From NCBI RefSeq assembly GCF_001550155.1, contig NZ_LRUF01000021.1, positions 390,630-454,629 on the forward strand: 64,000 bases of DNA, written 5' to 3'. The notes beneath the pieces were generated by a model. The model saw nothing but the letters and a program-made list of their open reading frames with translations, did no database searches and was not told the origin of the DNA. The position numbers were made by a program, and so were the translations under genes. Shown piece after piece: positions 41,419 through 49,497 of the stretch. Position 1 is the first letter of the stretch. Every line of letters begins with the position of its first letter. The stretch is from Pseudoalteromonas arabiensis (GTDB lineage: Bacteria > Pseudomonadota > Gammaproteobacteria > Enterobacterales > Alteromonadaceae).

Positions 41419-42204
41419 CTACTTTTTTATATAGTTAATATAAAGCTGCTCCAATGCCCCTTCAGTTGTTAACGTTGGATCTTTATTGATGAAATGTTTC
41501 ACTGTTCGGGTAACAAAATCAGAGTTTTGTTTGTGTTGCTTAGCAAAACTTTTTATTAAGGTGTCTGCGTCACTGGCAGCGGTTACTCTATCATGGCGAT
41601 GCCTGTATTGGCTTAAAGCACGGTTAAAATCACCGTTATAATCTTCTACCACCAGCTTATAAAATTCACTTCGATCGACACCTAGATCATTAATGCAATA
41701 ATTGAGTGCGTCTTTAAAGTCATAAAATGTCTTACCTTGGACATCAAATTCTGCACGTTTTTCGCGTACAGTGACGCTGGCATCTTCAGTCGCGTAACTA
41801 TAACCTTGAAAAGCTAAACGCTCAGCCGCCTCTGCACCTAGCTTCATACCGGCCCGAATACTATGAACAAACTCATCACTCATATCATCAAGTTCACTTT
41901 CATGCCACATATGGAAAATGCGTAGTGCCTTAGCGTACTTGGTTGTTATTTTCTTTTTCACTTTTACAAAACGTGCATCAATAGTGAGTACACGTTCATT
42001 ATGCAGTAACGCAAAGCATTCATAGCAGGCTGGAATAGAGATAAACTCAGCGTCCTCTCCTAGATCAACAATACTTTGCAGCATATGCAGTGGCGGACAA
42101 TAATCACGCTCAGTTGCTTCACAGCCGCAGTAGAAACACTGATTAAAGTGTTTTGAGTTTACTGCATAAGCTTGTTGATAATAGCCAGATAGTTTTTTAG
42201 TCAC
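41419..42204 (-). CDS. Uncharacterised protein with HNH-like zinc-binding cluster
   Basis: 261 residues. Near the N-terminus NQCFYCGCEATERDYCPPLH (Cys at 23, 26, 28, 36 and His 40) is followed by SIPACYECFALLHNE (Cys 60 and 63). The paired CxxC around a D-x-C-P-P-x-H resembles the treble-clef part of HNH endonucleases. The remaining 190 residues are helical, charged and contain repeated short helices (FYDFKDALNYCINDLGVDRS). No signal or membrane segment. I do not recognise the family; nuclease activity is a suggestion only. Monocistronic. Confidence 0.6.
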   Translation of the reverse strand: MTKKLSGYYQQAYAVNSKHFNQCFYCGCEATERDYCPPLHMLQSIVDLGEDAEFISIPACYECFALLHNERVLTIDARFVKVKKKITTKYAKALRIFHMWHESELDDMSDEFVHSIRAGMKLGAEAAERLAFQGYSYATEDASVTVREKRAEFDVQGKTFYDFKDALNYCINDLGVDRSEFYKLVVEDYNGDFNRALSQYRHRHDRVTAASDADTLIKSFAKQHKQNSDFVTRTVKHFINKDPTLTTEGALEQLYINYIKK

Positions 42205-42546
42205 TTATTCTCCTCACGTTTTAATCGGCGTTGTAAAACTGATTTAGCGCTAGTGTAAATACTCAAATGTAAGTATGAAGTAAAAACCATACATTAAACC
42301 CATCGACATTTCGCTTTTTCAATTCAAAGGCAGAAATACTTTTCGTTAATTGTGTCAAAAGTAATACTTAATATACTAATTTTTCAGTGGGTTAGTTTAA
42401 TTTATACATATCTTCATACTTACTTACATCTTATCGATTTTCATTAACAGCAACCAGATAAAGATACGTTAATAATTAAGGTGTTCTAACCAAATGGGAT
42501 AAACATTCAAACCCTTTAATCGCTAAGACATCAACCGGAGAGAAAT
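42205..42546. other. Divergent intergenic region before the DUF3718 gene
   Basis: 342 bases with no gene. A plausible promoter TTGTGT (42350-42355), 16 bp, TATACT (42372-42377) faces the DUF3718 gene, leaving a leader of about 160 bases. No other structure recognised. Confidence 0.4.
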
Positions 42547-42903
42547 ATGAATACGTTAACAACACTTGGAACAGCGCTTATTATTGGCTCATCTGTGATT
42601 ACTTTTGATACAAGTGCAGCGCAATTTGTAGCTGCAGATGATTCACCTGGCACGCAAACGTGTATGGCAATTGCGTCAAACAATCGTTTAGATCTTGTGC
42701 ATAAAATGCGAGACTTAGGCATCAATAGGCGTGTAATTTCAGACAAGCTTCTATGTAATAATATGTCTACTGCAAAATTTGCGAGTATCTATGGCTTCAA
42801 TAAGACAGCAAAGTATCTAAAATTAGAATCGACCCAAACGAGCATTCATGACTTGGCAAAAACAACTGATGACACTGTTATTGTTATTGCCGGCTCTAAA
42901 TAA
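42547..42903 (+). CDS. Small exported protein, DUF3718-like
   Basis: 118 residues. N-terminal hydrophobic segment (LGTALIIGSSVITFDTSAAQ) is a probable signal peptide. The mature part has two cysteines, TCMAIASNNRLDLVHKM and VISDKLLCNNMSTAKFA, spaced as I remember for DUF3718, a family of small exported proteins in Shewanella and relatives. The two Cys could form a disulfide in the periplasm. GGAG precedes the ATG. Function unknown. Confidence 0.6.
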   Translation: MNTLTTLGTALIIGSSVITFDTSAAQFVAADDSPGTQTCMAIASNNRLDLVHKMRDLGINRRVISDKLLCNNMSTAKFASIYGFNKTAKYLKLESTQTSIHDLAKTTDDTVIVIAGSK

Positions 42904-42944
42904 AAGCCACTGAGCAACAGCTTTTATATACCTGTTGCTCACCT

Positions 42945-43640
42945 TTAAATAAGTGCTGCTAGTAAGCCAAATAGGCCTCCAAAAACGCCACCCCAAATCA
43001 CTAACCAACCTAAATGCTCTTTAATCATTGTTTGAATAATATTTTTTACCATTGTGGGTGTAAGCTCATTTAAACGATCATCCACTAGCGCTTCAACTGT
43101 CGTATGTAGTGAGCTACCAATATGCGAACTAGCAAACAGTTTTTCATCTAAAATCGCTTTAAACTCATCACTATGTGAAATGTCAATCACCGCCTCTTTC
43201 ATTTTCACGATGAACGGCTCACGCATTGGCTCTAAAGCTTCTCGGCCACCGAACATTCCTAACATACTGCCAAATTGAGAAGCTTCAATCACTTCGATTA
43301 ATGAGTCATAAGCGGGGCTCAGGTTCACATGTGCTATCACAGGCTCAAGGTCAATATTGGGCTTTGCCATTGCCATTACTTGGTCAATTTTTTGCTCAGT
43401 AAAGAACTCTGTCATAACCAAGTTTTTAATCGCCACTTTAAACGATTCAAATTTAACTGTTATAACACCAGAACCATATAAAAACGGGACCTTTTCAAAC
43501 AACATATGAATTGCAACCCAGTTTGTTACAGCGCCCGACAAGGCAAACAAACCCACTGATAAAACAATTTCATTGTCTAGCAAGAAGCCCAACAATACTA
43601 AAATCGCAGCGACAAGATTAGTCACAAGACTTTTGTTCAT
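42945..43640 (-). CDS. DUF445 family inner-membrane protein
   Basis: 231 residues. Two N-terminal hydrophobic helices (VTNLVAAILVLLGFLL and LSVGLFALSGAVTNWVAIHM) with the conserved GAVTNWVAIHMLFE, and a C-terminal helix GWLVIWGGVFGGLFGLLAAL anchor a helical cytoplasmic or periplasmic middle. This layout and the TNW motif are typical of DUF445, a family of unknown function. Convergent with the DUF3718 gene, 41 bases apart. Confidence 0.83.
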   Translation of the reverse strand: MNKSLVTNLVAAILVLLGFLLDNEIVLSVGLFALSGAVTNWVAIHMLFEKVPFLYGSGVITVKFESFKVAIKNLVMTEFFTEQKIDQVMAMAKPNIDLEPVIAHVNLSPAYDSLIEVIEASQFGSMLGMFGGREALEPMREPFIVKMKEAVIDISHSDEFKAILDEKLFASSHIGSSLHTTVEALVDDRLNELTPTMVKNIIQTMIKEHLGWLVIWGGVFGGLFGLLAALI

Positions 43641-43751
43641 TCAATTCCCCAGAAAATCTTATTAATCTTGATAATATTAACGCTATGGGTTTGTTAATTC
43701 ATTGTCTTTTTGCCATAGTTTAATTAGATGGTCAAAAGGTGAGCAAAACCT

Positions 43752-44612
43752 ATGTGGAATTCAGTGAATGAGCAAATCAGCCAAGCAATGCACTTTGACT
43801 TTAAACATACTTTCAAACGCCAATTGCAATCACCTAATAACGATAAATACTTTGAACTTGCCAATGATTCACATCGTTACTTTGTCAAAGTTGCACATGT
43901 CAGTGAATTAGATCGCCTCGAATGTGAAGCATTTAATCTTAAACTTCTAACCCAAGAAAGCCTGTTCATGATTCCAGACTGCATCACAGTTGGCAGTAAT
44001 ATTGAGTTTTCATTTATAGTGCTTGAGTGGCTTGAACACGACAAACAACCTCATGATTGTTGGCACATTATGGGGGAACACTTAGCAAACTTACATAAAA
44101 AACACACACAAGCCATGTTTGGCTATGATAATGACAACTTTTTAGGTCCGACAGTGCAACCGAATAGATGGCATAAAAAGTGGGATGTATTTTTTGCTGA
44201 GGAGCGCATTGGTTGGCAACTTCAATTGCTTCAAGAAAAAGGTATAGAGCTCGTTAATCAAGATATGTTTATTGCTTTTATAAAAGACATGCTACACGGC
44301 CATCTAGTAGAGCCATCTTTGCTACACGGTGATTTTTGGCGCAGGAACATGGGATTTATTCATGCTGTTCCAAGCATTTACAATCCTGCCTGTTATTATG
44401 GTGATCGGGAATGCGATATTGCCATGAGTGAGTTATTCGCCCCGCTCCCAGACGCGTTCTACAGTGCATACGATAGCCAGTACCCGCTACAAAATGGTTA
44501 TCAGCAACGCAAACAAATTTATCAACTTTACCCTATTTTAAATAATGCGAATATTTTTGCTGGTCACTATCTGACTGAAGCTAAACAACAAATTAATTTA
44601 CTCCTTAAATAA
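43752..44612 (+). CDS. Fructosamine kinase family protein
   Basis: 286 residues. Protein-kinase-like fold: the KLANDSHRYFVKVAHVSELDRLECEA region (written as FVKVAH with Lys, and the following Glu) binds ATP; LLHGDFWRRNMGF carries the catalytic Asp; YYGDRECDIAMSELFAPLP replaces the DFG region. Family members phosphorylate ketosamines so that glycated proteins or metabolites fall apart. Translation starts at ATG after GGTGAGC. Divergent from DUF445. Bacterial members' substrates are mostly unknown. Confidence 0.87.
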   Translation: MWNSVNEQISQAMHFDFKHTFKRQLQSPNNDKYFELANDSHRYFVKVAHVSELDRLECEAFNLKLLTQESLFMIPDCITVGSNIEFSFIVLEWLEHDKQPHDCWHIMGEHLANLHKKHTQAMFGYDNDNFLGPTVQPNRWHKKWDVFFAEERIGWQLQLLQEKGIELVNQDMFIAFIKDMLHGHLVEPSLLHGDFWRRNMGFIHAVPSIYNPACYYGDRECDIAMSELFAPLPDAFYSAYDSQYPLQNGYQQRKQIYQLYPILNNANIFAGHYLTEAKQQINLLLK

Positions 44613-44826
44613 TCTCCTTGCCGCTGTAAAGCAAATGTCATAAATGCAAAATCAGAACTATAATTTGCCTTAGAACATGTTCAAATACAGGTGCTAGCCA
44701 CTTGTTTATTAGCTGGCTAGTAAGTTATATCAATCGTATTAAATATAAATTCATTTTTGATGGGTTAGAGTTTAATAAAGATTGCAATTTAACTAATTCA
44801 GGCATGCCTGATTAAGGTAAAAGCTG

Positions 44827-45030
44827 ATGAAAAATCATTTCACACAACGTATTTCATGCCCTCATTGCGGTCACCATATTCATGTTGCACTAGATGCCAG
44901 TGATGGTGACCAAGATTACTATGAGGATTGCAGTGCATGCTGCAACCCTATTCATTTAAACATGCATATAGATTACGCACAGAACAAACTAGAGTTGCAT
45001 GTTGATAGTGATGATGAACAAATTTTTTAA
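44827..45030 (+). CDS. CPXCG motif-containing cysteine-rich protein
   Basis: 67 residues. Two metal-binding pairs, RISCPHCGHHIHV and EDCSACCNPIHL, match the small CPXCG family and predict a zinc ribbon. The C-terminus is acidic (HVDSDDEQIF). GGTAAAAGCTG precedes the start. It overlaps the end of the convergent ribE gene by four bases. Function unknown. Confidence 0.8.
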   Translation: MKNHFTQRISCPHCGHHIHVALDASDGDQDYYEDCSACCNPIHLNMHIDYAQNKLELHVDSDDEQIF

Positions 45031-45653
45031 TTTGCTTGCCGAGCCAAGTAGTTCTCAACAGTGTTGATGATAGTGTAGGTTTGCTGATCAACTTCGATAT
45101 TGAGCCTATCACCAACACTATATCTATCTAAATTTGTAATAGCGAGAGTCTCTGGGATAAGGTGCAACCAAAAGCCCTTCTCATCGACCTCTCCTACTGT
45201 AAGACTTGCGCCATTTACACTTACAAAGCCCTTATATAAAACATACTTTTGCCAAGTGCTTTGTATTGCCAATTGGATTTTGCAGTTATCTTGTGTATGT
45301 TCAATAGCTAAAATTTCCGCCATGGTATGAATGTGACCAGACACTATATGACCACCAAGTTCTGTGCCAAAGGTCATAGAACGTTCAAAGTTGACCATAT
45401 CATTTACTTTTAAAAGGCCTAAATTGGTTAACTTAAGGGTTTCATCTATTACATCGAAACTAATTATGGTGTTTTCTTGTGATACCTTTTCAAACTTTAC
45501 AACCGTTAAACAACACCCATTGATAGCAATACTTGCACCAATTGCTAGGTTATTAGCATAAGCGTCCTTAACTTTTAAAGTAAGCCTTAAAACACCTTCT
45601 TGGTTTGCTATATGTTCAACTAACGCTTGGGTCTGTACAATTCCGGTAAACAT
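45027..45653 (-). CDS. ribE: Riboflavin synthase, alpha chain
   Basis: 208 residues composed of two lumazine-binding barrels. Barrel 1 starts MFTGIVQTQALVEHI and holds INGCCLTVVKFE; barrel 2 starts MTFGTELGGHIVSGHIH with VNGASLTVGEVDE. Dismutates two 6,7-dimethyl-8-ribityllumazine molecules into riboflavin. Homotrimer in the cytoplasm. Divergent from the MATE gene, as in many gammaproteobacteria. The 52-base gap is too short for an FMN riboswitch, and none is visible. Confidence 0.95.
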   Translation of the reverse strand: MFTGIVQTQALVEHIANQEGVLRLTLKVKDAYANNLAIGASIAINGCCLTVVKFEKVSQENTIISFDVIDETLKLTNLGLLKVNDMVNFERSMTFGTELGGHIVSGHIHTMAEILAIEHTQDNCKIQLAIQSTWQKYVLYKGFVSVNGASLTVGEVDEKGFWLHLIPETLAITNLDRYSVGDRLNIEVDQQTYTIINTVENYLARQAN

Positions 45654-45705
45654 AGATGTACCTTCTTTTCTTCACTAAATAAGTAACAGCGATTTTTATT
45701 GATCT

Positions 45706-47106
45706 ATGAATAGATTACAATGGCTGCCTGTTTATTTAGTCGTGTATTTTATGTCTTTTTGTAGTTGGGAAGCCAAACGGTTAATTTCTCTAGCCATCCC
45801 TGTATTTTTGGCACAAGTTACCCTTATTTTGATGACGGTGGTAGACACTATTATGGCAGGGCAAGTTAGTGCGACTGATCTTGCTGCATTGTCTATCGCT
45901 ACAGGTATTTGGAATCCACTAATGCTGGCATTACAAGGCATTCTATTAGCCCTTACGGGGATTATTGCTCAATTTGCTGGCTCCAACGACAAACAAGGGA
46001 TTAGTCATTATTTTCAACAAGGCTTATACCTAGCGCTGGTATTGAGTGTTATTGGACTGGGGCTTGCCAGCCTTACCGACATAGTGCTGGTTCAGTTAAA
46101 TACATCACCTGCAATTTTAACCCTATCAGAGCAATACATTTATTTTGTTAAGTGGGGGATTTTTGGCTTTTTACTATTTAGCGTATACCGGAATATAACC
46201 GAAGGTATGGGCATGACTAAGCCGGCTTTTTATATCAGTTTAATTGGCTTAGCAGTGAATATTCCGGCTAATTATATATTCATTCATGGAAAATTAGGCT
46301 TTGAGGCCTATGGCGGTGCTGGTTGTGGCATCGCGACCGCCCTAGTATTCAGCGCAATGGCGTTAACACAAGTTATATACTGCCACTTCAGTAAAAAAAT
46401 TAATGCCAAATCATTGTTAGCAAACTTTGCCTTACCTAAAGTAACGACTATGTGGACAATTACAAAAGTGGGTATTCCAATTTCATTGGCAACTTTTTTT
46501 GAAGTGACTCTATTTGCGTGTATTCCTTTATTCATAGCGCATCTAGGGGCTGTTGCTGTAGCGGGTCACCAAATTGCTGCCAGTGTCACAACGTTGTTAT
46601 TCATGATGCCGCTGAGCTTATCTATTGCGATTAGTATTCGCATTGGAAACCTATTTGGCCAAAAGCATTATGATCAACTAAAAAATGCTGTTAAAACCAG
46701 CTATATTTTAGCCGCAATAATTGCCTTTATATTAGCCACTGTGACTTTTTTTGCACGTGATGTGATAAGTCAATTATATTCTGATAACCCTGAAGTGCTC
46801 GCGCTTGCTTCATCAATCATGGTGCTTGCTTGTATCTATCAATTACCTGATGCACTACAGGTATCGGCTAATGGTATTTTGCGAGGATTAAAATACACTG
46901 CCCCCATTGGCTATATCACCTTTATATCTTACTGGTTGATCGGCTTTGCTCTTGGCTACGTACTTGCTCGTACAGATTTAATAGTGTCAGCAATGGGCCC
47001 TCACGGCTTTTGGATTGGAATTATTGTAGGTTTAAGTGCTGCAGCTATTATGTTGATGTTTACAGTACATTGGCGATTTAACCATGCACCTTTTAAAAAT
47101 GCCTAA
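45706..47106 (+). CDS. MATE family multidrug efflux transporter (NorM/MdtK-like)
   Basis: 466 residues from ATG 45706, or 451 from ATG 45751, whose SFCSWEAKRLISLAIPVFLA lines up better with E. coli MdtK; neither start has a clear ribosome site. Twelve hydrophobic helices. Family signatures include VDTIMAGQVSATDLAALSIA in helix 1-2, GMGMTKPAFYISLIGLAVNI and IRIGNLFGQK. Exports cationic drugs in exchange for Na+ or H+. Ends within the start of the DUF3080 gene, so those two are co-transcribed. Confidence 0.92.
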   Translation: MNRLQWLPVYLVVYFMSFCSWEAKRLISLAIPVFLAQVTLILMTVVDTIMAGQVSATDLAALSIATGIWNPLMLALQGILLALTGIIAQFAGSNDKQGISHYFQQGLYLALVLSVIGLGLASLTDIVLVQLNTSPAILTLSEQYIYFVKWGIFGFLLFSVYRNITEGMGMTKPAFYISLIGLAVNIPANYIFIHGKLGFEAYGGAGCGIATALVFSAMALTQVIYCHFSKKINAKSLLANFALPKVTTMWTITKVGIPISLATFFEVTLFACIPLFIAHLGAVAVAGHQIAASVTTLLFMMPLSLSIAISIRIGNLFGQKHYDQLKNAVKTSYILAAIIAFILATVTFFARDVISQLYSDNPEVLALASSIMVLACIYQLPDALQVSANGILRGLKYTAPIGYITFISYWLIGFALGYVLARTDLIVSAMGPHGFWIGIIVGLSAAAIMLMFTVHWRFNHAPFKNA

Positions 47107-48103
47107 AATTTTTTTGAAGCTCACTGTGATTACGGTGAGCTTCCTCGTCGTTGCTTGCTCTGAGTCTTCGGGAGAACTAAATCAAACCTATGCACAGAGG
47201 CTACACAATGTTCTTAAATTTAACGATTTTGAGCTAAAAAAGCCGACGACTTTCCCTGTTCAACATGACAAAGTCGACGCACATAATAGTACCACCATTG
47301 GCATGCTTGAGCTTGCTCAGCTTCAACAGTGTAAACTTGCAACCCTCATCGCTGAACACAACAATCAACTTGGCAAAACCGCTTCAGCTGCAAATATATT
47401 GAAATACCAAATAGATTTTATACAAAGTGCAAATACTTGCTTAGCAACCCTTGAGCAAAATGATGAGCTTTATAAAAAAATAGCATTCGCAGCAGAGCAA
47501 AAAACAATCGCCCTGCCTACTTTTTTTAAAGCTATGCTCAACAACGAACCAGAATTTAAACAAACTTGGCAGCTAACATCTGTACACCTTGCAGAAGATA
47601 CCGCGGGTTTTACTGAGACAGAACAGGCGATGAAAGAATTTGCCAAACTTGCTAAGCAGATAAATTCAGGTAATGTAAAAAATGTAGATACTGAGTCAAT
47701 TGTTAAAAACTTACAGGTTTTGAACCAGTTCAATTACAATAAACTTTTAATATCAGCAGCAAGGACACAGATTAGTTATAATAACCAACTAACAAAACTT
47801 TTAACTCAGTTTTCAAGTAACGAGTTATGCCCTCTCAATAAAAATAAACAAAAAGCACGCACATTAAGTAATATCTTTAAAAAGTTTTATTTGCAGCAAC
47901 TACAGCCCTATCAGTCATTTTTGACAGGTAAGCTAGAAGCTCTACAACCACTTTACCTGCAAGTGTGGGATGATACCTCAATGCATCATTATGTATCTGT
48001 TTCTGGCGAACATGCTATTTTAGAGCAGCTAAAGCAATCAGCAAAGAGCCACGTACAATGGTGGCAAAACTTTTATAAAGAGTGTGAAATTAGTCCGTTA
48101 TGA
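47084..48103 (+). CDS. DUF3080 family lipoprotein
   Basis: 339 residues from ATG 47084, or 334 from ATG 47099; both overlap the MATE stop. The N-terminal hydrophobic stretch ends at VSFLVVACSES, a lipobox, so it should be an acylated periplasmic protein. LAQLQQCKLATLIAEHNNQL, VKNLQVLNQFNYNKLL and WWQNFYKECEISPL match my memory of DUF3080, mostly helical and of unknown function. Often linked to ribE/norM in Alteromonadales. Confidence 0.78.
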   Translation: MHLLKMPKIFLKLTVITVSFLVVACSESSGELNQTYAQRLHNVLKFNDFELKKPTTFPVQHDKVDAHNSTTIGMLELAQLQQCKLATLIAEHNNQLGKTASAANILKYQIDFIQSANTCLATLEQNDELYKKIAFAAEQKTIALPTFFKAMLNNEPEFKQTWQLTSVHLAEDTAGFTETEQAMKEFAKLAKQINSGNVKNVDTESIVKNLQVLNQFNYNKLLISAARTQISYNNQLTKLLTQFSSNELCPLNKNKQKARTLSNIFKKFYLQQLQPYQSFLTGKLEALQPLYLQVWDDTSMHHYVSVSGEHAILEQLKQSAKSHVQWWQNFYKECEISPL

Positions 48104-48143
48104 ATAAAAAAACAGCACTTAACACAAAAATAGCTAAACCTGC

Positions 48144-48172
48144 TTGATTCACACAACTAGTCGCTATATATT
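48144..48172 (+). promoter_or_regulatory. Promoter of the tRNA-Val cluster
   Basis: TTGATT at 48144-48149, exactly 17 bp, TATATT at 48167-48172, then a GC-rich discriminator (GCCTCCG) typical of stable RNA promoters; about 40 bases before the first tRNA. Confidence 0.7.
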
Positions 48173-48217
48173 AGCCTCCGTTGTTTAGCCAAACAGACAA
48201 CAATTTTATATCAAAAT

Positions 48218-48294
48218 ACAACCGTAGCTCAGTTGGTTAGAGCACTACCTTGACATGGTAGGGGTCGGTGGTTCGAATCCACTCGGTTGTACCA
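48218..48294 (+). tRNA. tRNA-Val (GAC)
   Basis: 77 nt with CCA encoded. Acceptor arms ACAACCG and CGGTTGT pair perfectly, D arm TAGCTCAGTTGGTTAGAGC, anticodon stem CTACC/GGTAG around loop TTGACAT (anticodon GAC), T arm GGTGGTTCGAATCCACT. First member of the cluster, behind its own promoter. Confidence 0.97.
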
Positions 48295-48304
48295 TGATAT
48301 AGGT

Positions 48305-48382
48305 ATAACCAAAGGAAAAAGCACTACCACTCTTAACGGCCCAGTCCAAAGGTCGGTGGTTCGAATCCACTCGGTTGTACCA
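48305..48382 (+). pseudogene. tRNA-Val-derived sequence A (D arm and anticodon lost)
   Basis: 78 nt. 5' ATAACCA can pair with the 3' CGGTTGT at six of seven positions; the T arm and CCA are intact; the D arm is replaced by AAGGAAAA and the anticodon arm by ACTCTTAACGGCCCAGTCC after CTACC. No cloverleaf anticodon stem can form, so it cannot decode. Confidence 0.8.
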
Positions 48383-48392
48383 AGATATAGGT

Positions 48393-48470
48393 ATAACCAA
48401 AGGAAAAAGCACTACCACTCTTAACGACCCAGTCCAAAGGTCGGTGGTTCGAATCCACTCGGTTGTACCA
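48393..48470 (+). pseudogene. tRNA-Val-derived sequence B (copy of A)
   Basis: 78 nt, same as sequence A except one base in the central insert. Retains tRNA length, 3' half and CCA, without D arm or anticodon stem. Confidence 0.8.
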
Positions 48471-48504
48471 AAACATTTAATCCTCTTCAGAATTAAATGC
48501 CTGT

Positions 48505-48581
<77 letters not shown>

Positions 48582-48627
48582 ATTTTTTCAAATTCTCATA
48601 ATTTTATCGAGCTAAAATCAACATTAT

Positions 48628-48712
48628 ACAGTTGTAGCTCAGTTGGTTAGAGCACTACCGCTCTCTATGACCCACGCCAAATTCGGTGGTTCGAATCCAC
48701 TCGGTCGTACCA
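48628..48712 (+). pseudogene. tRNA-Val-derived sequence C (anticodon arm replaced)
   Basis: 85 nt. D arm TAGCTCAGTTGGTTAGAGC, T arm and CCA are intact; 5' acceptor ACAGTTG pairs only partly with CGGTCGT. After CTACC the anticodon loop and 3' stem are replaced by GCTCTCTATGACCC and about ten more bases. Not expected to decode. Confidence 0.8.
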
Positions 48713-48880
48713 ATTCTCTATTTCAGAGTCTTCATCTAAAAAATAATTAGCTCAGTTGAGTTAGAGCACTACCACTCTCTATGACCCCTACCAAAGTCGG
48801 TGGTTCGAATCCACTCGATCGTACTAATTCTCCATTTCAGAGTGTTCATCTAAGAATAAATAATTAAGAGCACTGAATTT
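48635..48880 (+). repeat. 113-bp tandem duplication carrying sequences C and D, plus a truncated third unit
   Basis: Unit starts at TAGCTC 48635 and again at 48748, including the downstream spacer with ATTTCAGAG and TTCATCTAA. A third unit begins at 48861 but lacks most of the D arm (TAATTAAGAGCACTG), then diverges into a weak hairpin at 48867-48890. Confidence 0.8.
48741..48826 (+). pseudogene. tRNA-Val-derived sequence D (most decayed)
   Basis: 86 nt. D arm carries a one-base shift (CAGTTGAGTTAG), the acceptor 5' strand is lost (AAATAAT), the 3' end reads CGATCGTACTA, so CCA is mutated to CTA. The central replacement ACTCTCTATGACCC matches that of sequence C. Confidence 0.75.
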
Positions 48881-48919
48881 ACAGTACTCTTTGATACTTA
48901 AAACCGAATTGAGCTTATA

Positions 48920-49234
48920 CTAGCTGGCAACTTTAAGCCCGATGATACCCATTGCAATAAATAAGAGGCTAAGCACTTTTAGTAAGCTTACTCCCTCACC
49001 TAGCAATGTCATTCCTATAAGAGCTGAACCAATTACGCCAATACCCACCCAAACAGCATAGGCTAAACTTAAGGGCAAAGATTTAAGAGCCAAACTCAAG
49101 CAATAAAAGCTTGCAGACATAGTGAGGAGTGTTAAAAAAGAAACAAGTGGTTTGCTAAAGCCATTTGATTGCTTTAAGCCGTATGCCCAAGCAACTTCCA
49201 ATAAGCCTGCAATAATAAGTAAGACCCAATTCAT
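48920..49234 (-). CDS. gdx: SugE/Gdx-type small multidrug resistance protein, guanidinium exporter
   Basis: 104 residues, four helices. MNWVLLIIAGLLEVAWAYGL with the essential Glu13, LKQSNGF, LPLSLAYAVWVGIGVIGSAL and GIIGLKVAS closely follow E. coli SugE (Gdx), which exports guanidinium in exchange for protons as a dual-topology dimer. The EVAWAYGLK variant separates Gdx from EmrE-type drug pumps. A guanidine-II riboswitch precedes it, which independently supports the substrate. Start ATG lies six bases after GAGG. Confidence 0.93.
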   Translation of the reverse strand: MNWVLLIIAGLLEVAWAYGLKQSNGFSKPLVSFLTLLTMSASFYCLSLALKSLPLSLAYAVWVGIGVIGSALIGMTLLGEGVSLLKVLSLLFIAMGIIGLKVAS

Positions 49235-49253
49235 GGCCGACCTCTTTAGTATA

Positions 49254-49298
49254 GGGTCGTCCCCGAAATAAAATTAACATCATAAGGTCGTCCTCATG
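49254..49298 (-). promoter_or_regulatory. Guanidine-II (mini-ykkC) riboswitch upstream of gdx
   Basis: Two tandem stem-loops on the minus strand, each with an ACGA loop (the ACGR signature). Hairpin 1, 49298-49281: CATGAGG-ACGA-CCTTATG with one wobble pair. Hairpin 2, 49264-49253: GGGG-ACGA-CCCT with one wobble. Linker 17 nt. The ribosome site GAGG lies 9 nt further on. CGACCT of hairpin 1 could pair with AGGTCG over the Shine-Dalgarno box in the unbound state, suggesting control of translation. Confidence 0.87.
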
Positions 49299-49497
49299 AC
49301 GCGCCATCACAAAAAACGCGACGACCATTGCAAATTATCACATGGAAATATCTAAGGCAAATAATTCGAAAGTAATGCCTCCAGCCATGACTTGTGATCT
49401 AACGGAGCCAGAACTTCGTTAAATTTTATTACAAATACAGTGTTGAAGACTAATCAAAAAGGGCTAAGCTTAACTTAAAAAAGAAGCTTAAAAAACT

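Larger units (their letters stand above)
48296..48470 (+). repeat. 88-bp tandem duplication of a tRNA-like unit
   Basis: Two almost identical units (GATATAGGT plus a 78-nt tRNA-like sequence), period 88, differing at about two positions (G/A in AACGGCCC versus AACGACCC, and T/A at the junction). The 3' 32 bases of each unit are identical to the preceding tRNA-Val. Confidence 0.9.

Noticed and set aside
45654-45705. FMN riboswitch ahead of ribE
   Set aside because: The gap is 52 bases, too short for an RFN element, and no conserved RFN sequences are seen.
49321-49330. Third ACGR-type guanidine hairpin upstream of the riboswitch
   Set aside because: The ACGA loop would be on the plus strand; on the transcribed strand it reads TCGT, so it is not a third aptamer stem, only a possible pairing partner.
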